Assembly: GCA_029259775.1 (NCBI GenBank)
Contig: JAJDEN010000005.1
Coordinates: 1 to 64,000, forward strand
From: Planctomycetota bacterium
GTDB taxonomy: Bacteria; Planctomycetota; PLA2; JAEUHO01
Direction: 5' to 3'
Length of the DNA: 64,000 nucleotides
Part shown: one piece after another, positions 46,072 through 54,362 of the stretch
Layout of the letters: each line of letters opens with the position of its first letter
Numbering within the stretch: the stretch's first letter is position 1
Notes under the pieces: model-generated
Database searches by the model: none
Told to the model about the DNA's origin: nothing
What the model saw: the letters and a program-made list of their open reading frames with translations, nothing else
Program-made: the position numbers and the translations under genes

Positions 46072-46856
46072 CGCGCTACATCCGCCTCTATCTGTACTTC
46101 CTACGCTTCTCGTTCAGCAAGGCGATGGAGTTTCGCGTCGACTTCTTCTTCCGCGTCTTCATGGACTCGCTCTGGTACGCGATCCATCTGGCCTTCTTCT
46201 GGGTCCTGTACCAGCACTCTCCGCTCATGGGCGGATGGACCTTCGATCAGGCCCTGGTCTTCGCGGCCGGGATCTTCGTGGCCGACGCGCTCCACATGAC
46301 CATCTGCAGCAACAACCTCTGGTTCTTCCCGTTGCTCGTCAACAAGGGTGATCTCGACTACTACCTGGTGCGGCCGGTCTCCTCGCTCTTCTTCCTCTCG
46401 CTACGGGAGTTCGCGGCCAACTCGTTCCTCAACCTGTTGATCGCCGCGGGCGTGCTCGTGTGGTCGCTCGCGCGCTACCCCGACCCCATCGGAGCAGGAA
46501 CCGTGTGCCTGTACGTCGCGATGCTCCTGCTGGGGAGCTTCCTCGGCTATGTCGTCAACTTCATCTTCCTGATCCCCGTGTTCTGGCTGCACAACGCGTC
46601 GGGCATGCGCGAGACCTTCTTCGTGCTCAGCCGCTTCTCGTCCCGGCCCGACGGGATCTTCCATGGCTGGGTGCGCCGAGTGTTGACGTCCATCCTGCCG
46701 TTCGCACTCATCACCTCGATTCCCACGCGCATCCTCTTCGACCCAGGCGCCGCAGGGCACGTCGTGCACATGGTGGCCGTGACCGCGGCCGCCTTCGGCG
46801 TGCTGCTGCTGGTCTGGAAACTGGGCCTGCGCGCCTACGCGTCGGCTTCGTCCTGA
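46068..46856 (+). CDS. ABC-2 family permease, second subunit
   Basis: This 262-residue membrane protein is paralogous to the preceding one: VTRYIRLYLYFLRFSFSKAMEFRVDF parallels its N-terminus, and NKGDLDYYLVRPVSSLFFLSLRE is the DUF990-type central motif (Y-L-x-R/F-P). Start GTG 46068 overlaps the previous stop by 4 bases. Together the three genes encode one exporter. Confidence 0.85.
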   Translation: MTRYIRLYLYFLRFSFSKAMEFRVDFFFRVFMDSLWYAIHLAFFWVLYQHSPLMGGWTFDQALVFAAGIFVADALHMTICSNNLWFFPLLVNKGDLDYYLVRPVSSLFFLSLREFAANSFLNLLIAAGVLVWSLARYPDPIGAGTVCLYVAMLLLGSFLGYVVNFIFLIPVFWLHNASGMRETFFVLSRFSSRPDGIFHGWVRRVLTSILPFALITSIPTRILFDPGAAGHVVHMVAVTAAAFGVLLLVWKLGLRAYASASS

Positions 46857-46881
46857 GTCTCGCCCCTCGTAGGATCCCGGC

Positions 46882-47208
46882 ATGAGCCCCCGCCAGATCA
46901 AGGACGTGACGCAACTCGACGCCGCCCTGAGCGCCGATCGCTACCTGCTGTTCAAGCACAGCTTCCGCTGCAGCATCAGCACCAGCGCCTTCAAGGCCTA
47001 CGAGGCGTTCGTCGCGTCCGGCGCGGACGTCGCGACGGGCTGGATCGATGTCGTCGAACAGCGCGACTGGTCGCTGGATGTCGCGCGGCGCTCGGGCATC
47101 GAGCACGCCTCGCCCCAGGCGCTCTGGATCGTCGACGGCAAGGTCGTCTGGAACGCCAGCCACTTCGACATCACGGAGGCGGCGCTCACCGCAGCGACCG
47201 CTGGCTAG
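46882..47208 (+). CDS. ytxJ: YtxJ-type monothiol thioredoxin-like protein
   Basis: The 108-residue protein matches the DUF2847/YtxJ family: LFKHSFRCSISTSAFKAYEAF with one active Cys (HS-xx-CSIS) and the C-terminal SPQALWIVDGKVVWNASHFDIT. Members are annotated as bacillithiol-system redox proteins (bacilliredoxin-like). Whether this organism makes bacillithiol cannot be told from the window. It is 26 bases after the ABC operon and may be transcribed with it. Confidence 0.85.
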   Translation: MSPRQIKDVTQLDAALSADRYLLFKHSFRCSISTSAFKAYEAFVASGADVATGWIDVVEQRDWSLDVARRSGIEHASPQALWIVDGKVVWNASHFDITEAALTAATAG

Positions 47209-47217
47209 CGCTGCCCG

Positions 47218-48207
47218 CTAGCTGAGTGTCGCCGCGACCTCGCGTGCCGCGTACGTGAAGATCACCGTGGCGCCCGCGCGCTTGATCGAGAGGAGGCACT
47301 CGGCCATCACCGCGTCGGCGTCGAGCCAGCCCTTCTCGGCCGCGGCCTTGACCATCGCGTACTCGCCGCTGACGTGATACGCCGCCACGGGCAGGTCGAC
47401 GGCTTGCCGCACGTCCGCGATCACGTCGAGGTAGGCCAAGGCCGGCTTGACCATCACCATGTCCGCGCCCTCGCGCACGTCGGCGTCGACCTCGCGCATG
47501 GCCTCGGCGCGGTTGGCCGGATCCATCTGGTAGGTCTTCTTGTCGCCGCCGCGCGGGGCGGAGTCGAGCGCACGCCGGAACGGACCGTAGAGGGCCGAGG
47601 CGTACTTGACGGCGTAGGACAGGATGCCTACTTGCTCGTGGCCCGCGTCGTCGAGCGCATCACGCAGGTAGCCCACGCGACCGTCCATCATGTCCGACGG
47701 CGCCACCATGTCGGCGCCCGCCTCGGCCTGGGCCACGGCCATGGCGGCCAGGATCGGCAGGGTCTCGTCGTTGAGGATCTGCCCGTCCCGCAGCAGGCCG
47801 TCGTGGCCATCGCTCGAGTAGGGATCCATGGCCACGTCCGTGATGACGAGCATTTCCGGCAAGGCGAGCTTGAGGCGGCGCACGGCCCGCTGCAACAGTC
47901 CGTCGGGGCGGGTGGACTCGGTCGCGAGCGGGTCCTTCAGGTCATCCGTCAGGGCGGGAAAGAGCGCGACGGCAGGAATGCCGAGATCGAAGGCGGCGCG
48001 CGCCTCTTCCACGAGCACATCGATGCTGTAGCGCTCGACACCCGGCATGGCTTCGACGGGCTGGCGTTCGCCCTCGCCCTCGACGACGAACACCGGCCAT
48101 ACGAAGTCGCTCGGATGCAGCCGCGTCTCCCGCACCAGCGCTCGCATGGCGGCGGAGCGCCGATTTCGTCTCGGTCGATCCGGCATGGGGAAGGGAAGGT
48201 CGTCCAT
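47218..48207 (-). CDS. hemB: porphobilinogen synthase (delta-aminolevulinate dehydratase)
   Basis: HemB condenses two 5-aminolevulinate molecules into porphobilinogen for haem and related tetrapyrroles. The 329-residue protein has catalytic lysines in SYAVKYASALYGPFRRA and MVKPALAYLDVI. The metal region is DVAMDPYSSDGHDG, lacking the Cys triad of zinc enzymes, so it is of the Mg-dependent type. Haem demand fits the cytochromes encoded nearby. Confidence 0.96.
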   Translation of the reverse strand: MDDLPFPMPDRPRRNRRSAAMRALVRETRLHPSDFVWPVFVVEGEGERQPVEAMPGVERYSIDVLVEEARAAFDLGIPAVALFPALTDDLKDPLATESTRPDGLLQRAVRRLKLALPEMLVITDVAMDPYSSDGHDGLLRDGQILNDETLPILAAMAVAQAEAGADMVAPSDMMDGRVGYLRDALDDAGHEQVGILSYAVKYASALYGPFRRALDSAPRGGDKKTYQMDPANRAEAMREVDADVREGADMVMVKPALAYLDVIADVRQAVDLPVAAYHVSGEYAMVKAAAEKGWLDADAVMAECLLSIKRAGATVIFTYAAREVAATLS

Positions 48208-48216
48208 GGGCGCACT

Positions 48217-49131
48217 CTACCCGGCGTGGGTCGCTTCGTCCCCTAGCCAGGCCGCGCCGAACACACCCGCGCTGTCGCCGAGCTCGTTGCGCAGGATCGG
48301 CGTCTGAAGCCGGTCGTTGAACAGGACTCTCTCCACGGCGGCGGGTCCACGCTCGTAGAGGACGTCGGCGTTGGACAGGCCCCCACCCAGGACGATCGCG
48401 TCGGGGTCGATCAGGTGGATCACGCGTGCGATCGCCTCGCCAAAGAAGGCGAGGTAGCGCTCGACGGCGCGTTTCGCGTGCGCATCCCCCGCAGCAAGGC
48501 GCTGCAGTACCTCAGGCGCGCGCACGCGATCCCCCGATAGGCGAGCATGGTCCTGCTCCAGCGCAGGTCCCGAGAGGCGCGTCTCGAGGCAGCCGCGTTG
48601 TCCGCAGTAGCAGCGCGTCGGCTCGGGGGCGGCCGGGTCGAGATCCTGCAGCGGGCTGTGGCCCCACTCCCCTGCGATGCCGTGCCGCCCCGTACGGGCC
48701 TTGCCACCGATCACCAGTCCGCCCCCCACGCCCGTGCCCAGGATGATCCCGAACACCACGTCGTGACCTTGCGCGGCGCCGGCCACCGCCTCAGCCACGG
48801 CGAAGCAGTTCGCGTCGTTCGCCACCTCGACCGACCGCCCCAGGCGGTCCTCGAGATCGCTCTTCAGCGGATGCCCGATGAGCCCCGTCGTGTTGCTGTT
48901 CTTGACCAGCCCCGTGTGCGCATCGATGCAGCCGGGGATGCCGACGCCGACCAGGGCGGGGCCTTCGGCCTCCTCCAGAAGCCCGGCGGCGAGGCCGGCG
49001 AGATCATCCAGGACCGCGTCGTAGCCGGCCTCGGACCGGGTCGGGATGCGGCGACGCGCAACGACGGCCCCGGCCGCATCCAGCAGGATGCCCTCGGTCT
49101 TGGTGCCTCCGAGATCGAGTCCGACGCGCAT
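48217..49131 (-). CDS. ROK-family sugar kinase
   Basis: The 304-residue protein has the ASKHA phosphate motif DLGGTKTEG at the N-terminus, VANDANCFAVAEA with the catalytic Asp, the GTGVGGGLVI loop, and the ROK zinc site with CYCGQRGCLET. The signature and GEWGH fit fructokinase/N-acetylhexosamine-kinase-like ROK proteins; the sugar is unknown. ATG 49129-49131 was chosen because it begins the conserved fold. It ends 9 bases upstream of the hemB start and may be co-transcribed with it. Confidence 0.88.
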   Translation of the reverse strand: MRVGLDLGGTKTEGILLDAAGAVVARRRIPTRSEAGYDAVLDDLAGLAAGLLEEAEGPALVGVGIPGCIDAHTGLVKNSNTTGLIGHPLKSDLEDRLGRSVEVANDANCFAVAEAVAGAAQGHDVVFGIILGTGVGGGLVIGGKARTGRHGIAGEWGHSPLQDLDPAAPEPTRCYCGQRGCLETRLSGPALEQDHARLSGDRVRAPEVLQRLAAGDAHAKRAVERYLAFFGEAIARVIHLIDPDAIVLGGGLSNADVLYERGPAAVERVLFNDRLQTPILRNELGDSAGVFGAAWLGDEATHAG

Positions 49132-49201
49132 CACAGCCCCCGAGCCTAGGAGGAGGGCCCCATCCGTTCCTAGAATCGCCCCCCACCCCAGGGAGAGTCC
49201 C

Positions 49202-52200
49202 ATGCCCCACGCCCGCACCCTCACCGTCCTCGCGTGCCTGCTCACGCTGGTCTTGGCGCTGCCCGCGGCCGCCCGCGAGGGAGACGACGAGAATGCCATC
49301 CGTCTCATGGAGTCGATGTCCGTCACGCCCGACGGAGCGACCGTCGTCTTCTCGTGGCGCGGGGATCTATGGAGCGTGCCAACGGCCGGGGGATCCGCGC
49401 GCCGCCTGACGTTCCATCCCGGCAACGACATCCGCCCGCATGTCTCGCCCGACGGCAGCAGCATCGGCTTCGTGAGCAACCGCACGGGCGTCGAGCAGGT
49501 GCACGTCATGCCGCTCGGCGGCGGCCGGCCGAAGCAGATCACGACACACAGTGAGGGGGCGCGCCTCTACGACTGGTTCCCCGACTCGAAGTCCGTGCTC
49601 ATTCGCACGCAGCGCGACGACCACTGGCGCGACGCCAACCGCCTCTTCCGGAAGGCTGTCGACCCGGACGCCAAGCCGGAGATGCTCTTCGATGCCGCAG
49701 CCGGCTGGGCCAGCGTGTCGCGCGACGGCAACTGGATTGCGTTCACGCGCGAGCGCAGCGCTTGGTACCGCAAGGGCTACCGCGGGCCGAGCGCCAGTCA
49801 GATCTGGCTCTACGGCATCCAAGACAAGTCGTTCACACGCCTCAGCGAGGGCGACCATGGTGAACTCTGGCCCATGTGGGGTGTGGGCAAGACGATCTTC
49901 TACGTGAGTGAAGAGGACGGCACCTGGAACCTCTGGCGCCGCGATTCCGCGAGTGGCGAGAAGATCCAGCTGACGCATTGGAAGGATGACGGGGTCAGCT
50001 ACCCGGCCGTCTGCGAGAACGGCAAGAGCATCATCTTCCGCCGACTCTTCGATACGTACCGCTTCACCCTGGGCAGCAAGCCGGCGAAGCTCGTGGCGTT
50101 CGATACGGGCGATCCGAGCGTCGATCCTACCCAGCGTCGTTCGGTCAACCGCGCCACCGCGGCCACGTTCACGAGCGACGCACGTGAGATCGCATTCGTC
50201 GGGAATGGTGACCTCTGGGTCATGGACACCGAGCTCAAGGAGCCGAGGCGCATTACGAGCACCGCCGCGGAAGAGAAGGAGCCCTTCTTCTCCGAGGACT
50301 TCAACACGCTGTACTTCATCAGCGAAGCAGGCGGTTCGTCGGACATCTGGCGGGCACGCCGGGCCGACGACGAGAAGTACTGGTGGCAGAACAGCGAGTT
50401 CCTCGTCGAGCAGGTCACGAAGGACGCCGACGTCGAGTCGGACGTGCGACTGACGCCGGACGGCAAGCGCATCGCCTACCTGCGCGGAACCAACCTCTGG
50501 ACGATGGATCTCGACGGCAAGGACGCGCAGCAGCACGTCACGTCGTTCACCGGCATGGACTACACATTTGCGCCCGACGGCCGCTGGATCGCCTACAGCA
50601 AGCCGGACGATGACTTCAACTGGGACGTGTGGATCGCCGCCGTGGACGGCTCGCGGGAGCCATTCAACGTCTCGCGTCATCCCGACAACGACGGCAACCC
50701 GGCGTGGTCCCCCGACGGCAAGGTCCTGGCGTTCACCGGGCGCCGATGGACCGAGGAGAGCGACGTCTGCTACGTGTGGCTCCGAAAGCAGGACGATGAG
50801 ACGGTCGACCGCGACCGCACGCTCGAGAAGGCCCTCAAGAAGATGAAGGGCCGCAAGAAGAAGGACGCCGCCAAGAAGGACGACCCGAAGAAGGGCGGCG
50901 GGAAGACGGACGAGCCCAAGAAGGACGACCCCGCCAAGGCAGACCCCACGAAGGAGCCGGCGGACGAGCCCACGAAGGCCGACGCTCCTGCCAAGGATCC
51001 GATCGCCGGCACGTGGAGCGGACGGATCTCGGGCGAGGCCCCGCTGCCGAAGGACGGACTCGATCTCACGATCGTCGTGACGCGCGGCGAAGACGGCACC
51101 TACAGCGCAACCCTCGAGGTCGTCGGCCAGTTCTCGGGAACCGCGGAGACGTTCAGCTACGACAAGGACACAGGCAAGGTCGCCTTCGCCGCGACGACCC
51201 CGATCGGTGCGCTGCAGGGCGCGGCCACGATTGCGGGCGAGCGTCTCGAAGGGACCTGGAGCATCGGCGCGATGATGTCGGGCACGCTCGAGGCCACGCG
51301 GGATGCGACGACGCCTCCGGCGAAGGAGGGCGACGCCAAGGACGAGGGCGACGCCAAGGCCGACGCCAAGAAGCCGAAGGAGCCCGACCCGGTCGAGATC
51401 GACTTCGAGGACCTCGAGAATCGCATCAAGCGGATCAAGATCGAGGACTCGAACGAGGGCGGTCTGTTCTGGTCGCACGACAGCAAGAAGTTGGCCTTCT
51501 CCGCGTCAGTCGGCGGCCGCCGGGGCCTCTACACCGTCGAGTTCCCCGACAAGATCAAGCCCACGTTCCTGACCGCCCTGACGGGATCGCGGCCGACGTG
51601 GATCAAGGACGGCAACCAGATCACCTGGCTCGCCGGCGGCTTCCCCGCCACGCTCTCGGCGTCGGGCAAGGCGACCTCCTACCGATTCAACGCCCGCCAG
51701 GAGGTCTACCTGCCGGACATCCACGGTGCGGCGTTCGACCAGGCGTGGCGCACGATGCGCGACACGTTCTACGACAAGACAATGAAGGGTCTCGACTGGG
51801 ACGCGATCCGCGCCAAGTACGCCCCCATGGCCGGGCGCTGCGCCACGGGCGACGAGCTGCAGACTGTGACCAACATGATGCTCGGTGAGCTCAATGCCTC
51901 GCACATGGGCTATCGCGCCCTCGGCCGCGGCTGGAGCGCCAGCGGCTGGCGCGACGTGACCGGTCATCTCGGGTGCCGCTTCGATCCCGCATGGGACGGT
52001 GACGGCCTCAAGGTGCGCGATGTCGTGCCCGGCACGCCCGCCTACCAGGCTCGAAGCCGCATCCACGCGGGTGAGGTCCTCCTCGCCATCGACGGGCTGC
52101 CGGTGAACGGCGCCACGAACCTCACATCCCTCATGACCGGGGATCCGCAGCGCATGGTCGAGGTGAAGGTCGCCAACGAGAAGGGCGAGGAGCGCACGGT

Positions 52201-52909
52201 CAGCATGCGTCCCACGAACTTCCCGGGCGTACGCCGGCGCCTCTACGACCACTGGATCGAGGGCACGCGCGCCAAGGTCGACAAGGCCTCGGGGGGCAAG
52301 CTGGGCTACCTGCACGTGCGCAGCATGAACTGGTCGAGCTTCCTACGCTTCGAAGCCGAGCTCTACAAGGTCGGCTTCGGCAAGGACGGCCTCATCATCG
52401 ACGTGCGCGACAACGGGGGCGGCTTCACGACGGACCATCTGCTCACCTGCCTCACGCAGCCGCGCCACGCCATCACGGTGCCGCGACGCGGCGGCGAGGG
52501 GTATCCGCACGACCGCATGGTCTACGCGCCGTGGAGCAAGCCCGTCATCGTGCTCTGCAACCAGAACAGCTTCAGCAACGCTGAGATCTTTGCGCACGCG
52601 ATCAAGACGCTGAAGCGCGGCCAGGTCGTCGGCGTCAAGACCGCGGGCGGCGTCATCAGCACGGGGGGTACGGGCATCATGGGCATCGGGACGCTCCGCC
52701 TTCCGTTCCGTGGTTGGTTCCTGCTCGACGACGGGGCGGACATGGAGCTCAATGGCTGCGTCCCCCATCACGTGGTGTGGCCGAAGCCGGAGGACCACGC
52801 CGCGGGTGTCGACCGCCAGGTCGACAAGGCGGTCGAGGTCGGGCTCGCCGAGGTCGCCGCGTGGAAGAAGCGTCCGCGCGCCAAACCGAAGTACGCCTCC
52901 GAGCGCTAG
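49202..52909 (+). CDS. secreted tricorn-protease homologue with an extra inserted domain
   Basis: The 1235-residue product begins with a signal peptide (MPHARTLTVLACLLTLVLAL). It has PD40/WD40-like beta-propeller repeats (about 35-540), a C1-like helical part, a PDZ domain (about 930-1010) and an S41 peptidase domain (about 1020-1200) with the probable nucleophile Ser1125 in NSFSNAEIF. Between the propeller parts are a Lys/Asp/Pro-rich linker (about 543-600), a beta-rich insert (about 600-703, IAGTWSGRISGE...) and another charged linker. The export signal distinguishes it from the cytosolic archaeal tricorn. GGGAGAG precedes the ATG. Confidence 0.9.
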   Translation: MPHARTLTVLACLLTLVLALPAAAREGDDENAIRLMESMSVTPDGATVVFSWRGDLWSVPTAGGSARRLTFHPGNDIRPHVSPDGSSIGFVSNRTGVEQVHVMPLGGGRPKQITTHSEGARLYDWFPDSKSVLIRTQRDDHWRDANRLFRKAVDPDAKPEMLFDAAAGWASVSRDGNWIAFTRERSAWYRKGYRGPSASQIWLYGIQDKSFTRLSEGDHGELWPMWGVGKTIFYVSEEDGTWNLWRRDSASGEKIQLTHWKDDGVSYPAVCENGKSIIFRRLFDTYRFTLGSKPAKLVAFDTGDPSVDPTQRRSVNRATAATFTSDAREIAFVGNGDLWVMDTELKEPRRITSTAAEEKEPFFSEDFNTLYFISEAGGSSDIWRARRADDEKYWWQNSEFLVEQVTKDADVESDVRLTPDGKRIAYLRGTNLWTMDLDGKDAQQHVTSFTGMDYTFAPDGRWIAYSKPDDDFNWDVWIAAVDGSREPFNVSRHPDNDGNPAWSPDGKVLAFTGRRWTEESDVCYVWLRKQDDETVDRDRTLEKALKKMKGRKKKDAAKKDDPKKGGGKTDEPKKDDPAKADPTKEPADEPTKADAPAKDPIAGTWSGRISGEAPLPKDGLDLTIVVTRGEDGTYSATLEVVGQFSGTAETFSYDKDTGKVAFAATTPIGALQGAATIAGERLEGTWSIGAMMSGTLEATRDATTPPAKEGDAKDEGDAKADAKKPKEPDPVEIDFEDLENRIKRIKIEDSNEGGLFWSHDSKKLAFSASVGGRRGLYTVEFPDKIKPTFLTALTGSRPTWIKDGNQITWLAGGFPATLSASGKATSYRFNARQEVYLPDIHGAAFDQAWRTMRDTFYDKTMKGLDWDAIRAKYAPMAGRCATGDELQTVTNMMLGELNASHMGYRALGRGWSASGWRDVTGHLGCRFDPAWDGDGLKVRDVVPGTPAYQARSRIHAGEVLLAIDGLPVNGATNLTSLMTGDPQRMVEVKVANEKGEERTVSMRPTNFPGVRRRLYDHWIEGTRAKVDKASGGKLGYLHVRSMNWSSFLRFEAELYKVGFGKDGLIIDVRDNGGGFTTDHLLTCLTQPRHAITVPRRGGEGYPHDRMVYAPWSKPVIVLCNQNSFSNAEIFAHAIKTLKRGQVVGVKTAGGVISTGGTGIMGIGTLRLPFRGWFLLDDGADMELNGCVPHHVVWPKPEDHAAGVDRQVDKAVEVGLAEVAAWKKRPRAKPKYASER

Positions 52910-52941
52910 CCACGACTGCTTGGCCGCCTCCGCGGCGCCAG

Positions 52942-53610
52942 CTACAGGAACGTAGCGATCTGCTCGAGCGGCTTGCGCCCGATGTCGGGAACGCACGCGT
53001 CCTCCGCCGGGTACCCGCAGACAAGCAGGAGGAACGGCCGCTCGTTCTCGGGGCGGCCCAGGATCTTGCGCAAGAACCCCATGGGGCTCGGCGTGTGCGT
53101 CAGCGTCGCAAGGCCCGCCTGGTGCAGTGCCGTGATCAGCAGCCCCGTGGCCAGGCCAACGGACTCGTCGACGTAGTAGCGTTTCTGCCGGACACCGTCC
53201 GGACCGACGCCGTAGCGTTCCCCGAAGATCGCGATGAGCGCGGGCGCCGTCTCGAGGAAGGGCTTGTGCTCGTTCGTGCCGAGCGGGGCCAGCGCCTCGA
53301 GCCACGCGTCGGGCGCGCGTCCGCTGTAGAAGGCCCGCTCTTCCTCCTCGGCCGCGGCGCGGATGCGGGTCTTGACCTCCGGGTCGCGGACCACGACGAA
53401 CTGCCAGGGCTGGAGGTTGGCTCCGCTCGGCGCGCTTCCGGCGGCCCGCAGGCACGCTTCCAGGACCCCAGCCGGAATCGGTCGGTCGCTGTAGTCCCGC
53501 ACGGTGCGGCGGCGCTGGACCTCCTCGAGGAAGGCCTCGGCGCGCTGGAGCATCTCCTCGGGCGAGCGCTCCGGCTGCTTCGGCAAGGGTACGAGTCGGG
53601 GTTCGCTCAC
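52942..53610 (-). CDS. nitroreductase-family flavoprotein, iodotyrosine-deiodinase-like
   Basis: The 222-residue FMN enzyme has [14 protein letters not shown] (phosphate-binding Arg), the motif [17 protein letters not shown] and [16 protein letters not shown]. The [10 protein letters not shown] ... [11 protein letters not shown] arrangement resembles the iodotyrosine deiodinase/halotyrosine dehalogenase branch more than NfsA or NfsB. The natural substrate is not evident. Divergent from the ECF sigma gene by 101 bases. Confidence 0.87.
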   Translation of the reverse strand: MSEPRLVPLPKQPERSPEEMLQRAEAFLEEVQRRRTVRDYSDRPIPAGVLEACLRAAGSAPSGANLQPWQFVVVRDPEVKTRIRAAAEEEERAFYSGRAPDAWLEALAPLGTNEHKPFLETAPALIAIFGERYGVGPDGVRQKRYYVDESVGLATGLLITALHQAGLATLTHTPSPMGFLRKILGRPENERPFLLLVCGYPAEDACVPDIGRKPLEQIATFL

Positions 53611-53711
53611 GGTCGCCTCCCAGGATCGGCCAGCCGGCCCTCCACCGTGCTAACAGCGGCGATCCACGGGAGTTGCGGAATCCGGGCCCAGAGACGCTAT
53701 GATTCCGCGGG

Positions 53712-54287
53712 GTGGATCTCGCGCAAACACAGCTGCTGGTACTCAAGGCCTTGGACGGGACGGAATTCGACCGTGGCAGGCTCATGGAACATCTGCGTCC
53801 GCGCCTCGTCCTCTGGGCGGCCGGCCGGCTGAGTCCGGCCCTCCGCGCCAAGATCGAGCCCGACGACGTGGCCCAGGAGACCTTGATGGCCATCCATCGG
53901 GGCATCGAGCGATTCAAGGGGCGCGATCACCGCGCGTTCCTGGGCTGGGTCTTCAAGATCGCCGAGAACCGGATTCGCGACATGGCGGACCACTTCGGCG
54001 CCCAGAAGCGCCAGCCGGTGGTCCCCCGGGTCGATCTGGCCCAGACGACCGCCTCCGTGGTGGCCGCTCGCCGCGAGGAAGTCGACAAGGTCGCCCGTGC
54101 GCTGCCCGCACTGGCGGAGGACTATCGCCAGGTGATCAGCCTCCGACGCTTCGAGGAGCGCGAGGTGAAGGAGATCGCCGAGATCATGGACCGGTCCGAG
54201 AACGCGGTCCGGGTCCTCTACTGCCGTGCTCTGAAAGCACTGCGTAGCGCCATGGCCCTCCCGGAGGACGAAGGTCCCCCCGGATGA
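53712..54287 (+). CDS. ECF-type RNA polymerase sigma factor
   Basis: The 191-residue sigma factor has region 2 (RAKIEPDDVAQETLMAIHRGIERFKGRDHRAFLGWVFKIAENRIRD) and region 4 (RQVISLRRFEEREVKEIAEIMDRSENAVRVLYCRALKAL). The start is GTG. It is followed after 75 bases by a Ser/Thr kinase gene; in planctomycetes many ECF factors are paired with Pkn kinases and may be controlled by phosphorylation. No classical anti-sigma gene is adjacent. Confidence 0.92.
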   Translation: MDLAQTQLLVLKALDGTEFDRGRLMEHLRPRLVLWAAGRLSPALRAKIEPDDVAQETLMAIHRGIERFKGRDHRAFLGWVFKIAENRIRDMADHFGAQKRQPVVPRVDLAQTTASVVAARREEVDKVARALPALAEDYRQVISLRRFEEREVKEIAEIMDRSENAVRVLYCRALKALRSAMALPEDEGPPG

Positions 54288-54362
54288 CGTCCCAGTCTCC
54301 CCGCAAGGCGGAGACCCGAAACGTGGAGAAATGGGGCGCGACATATTCCGCTCCTGACAGTG

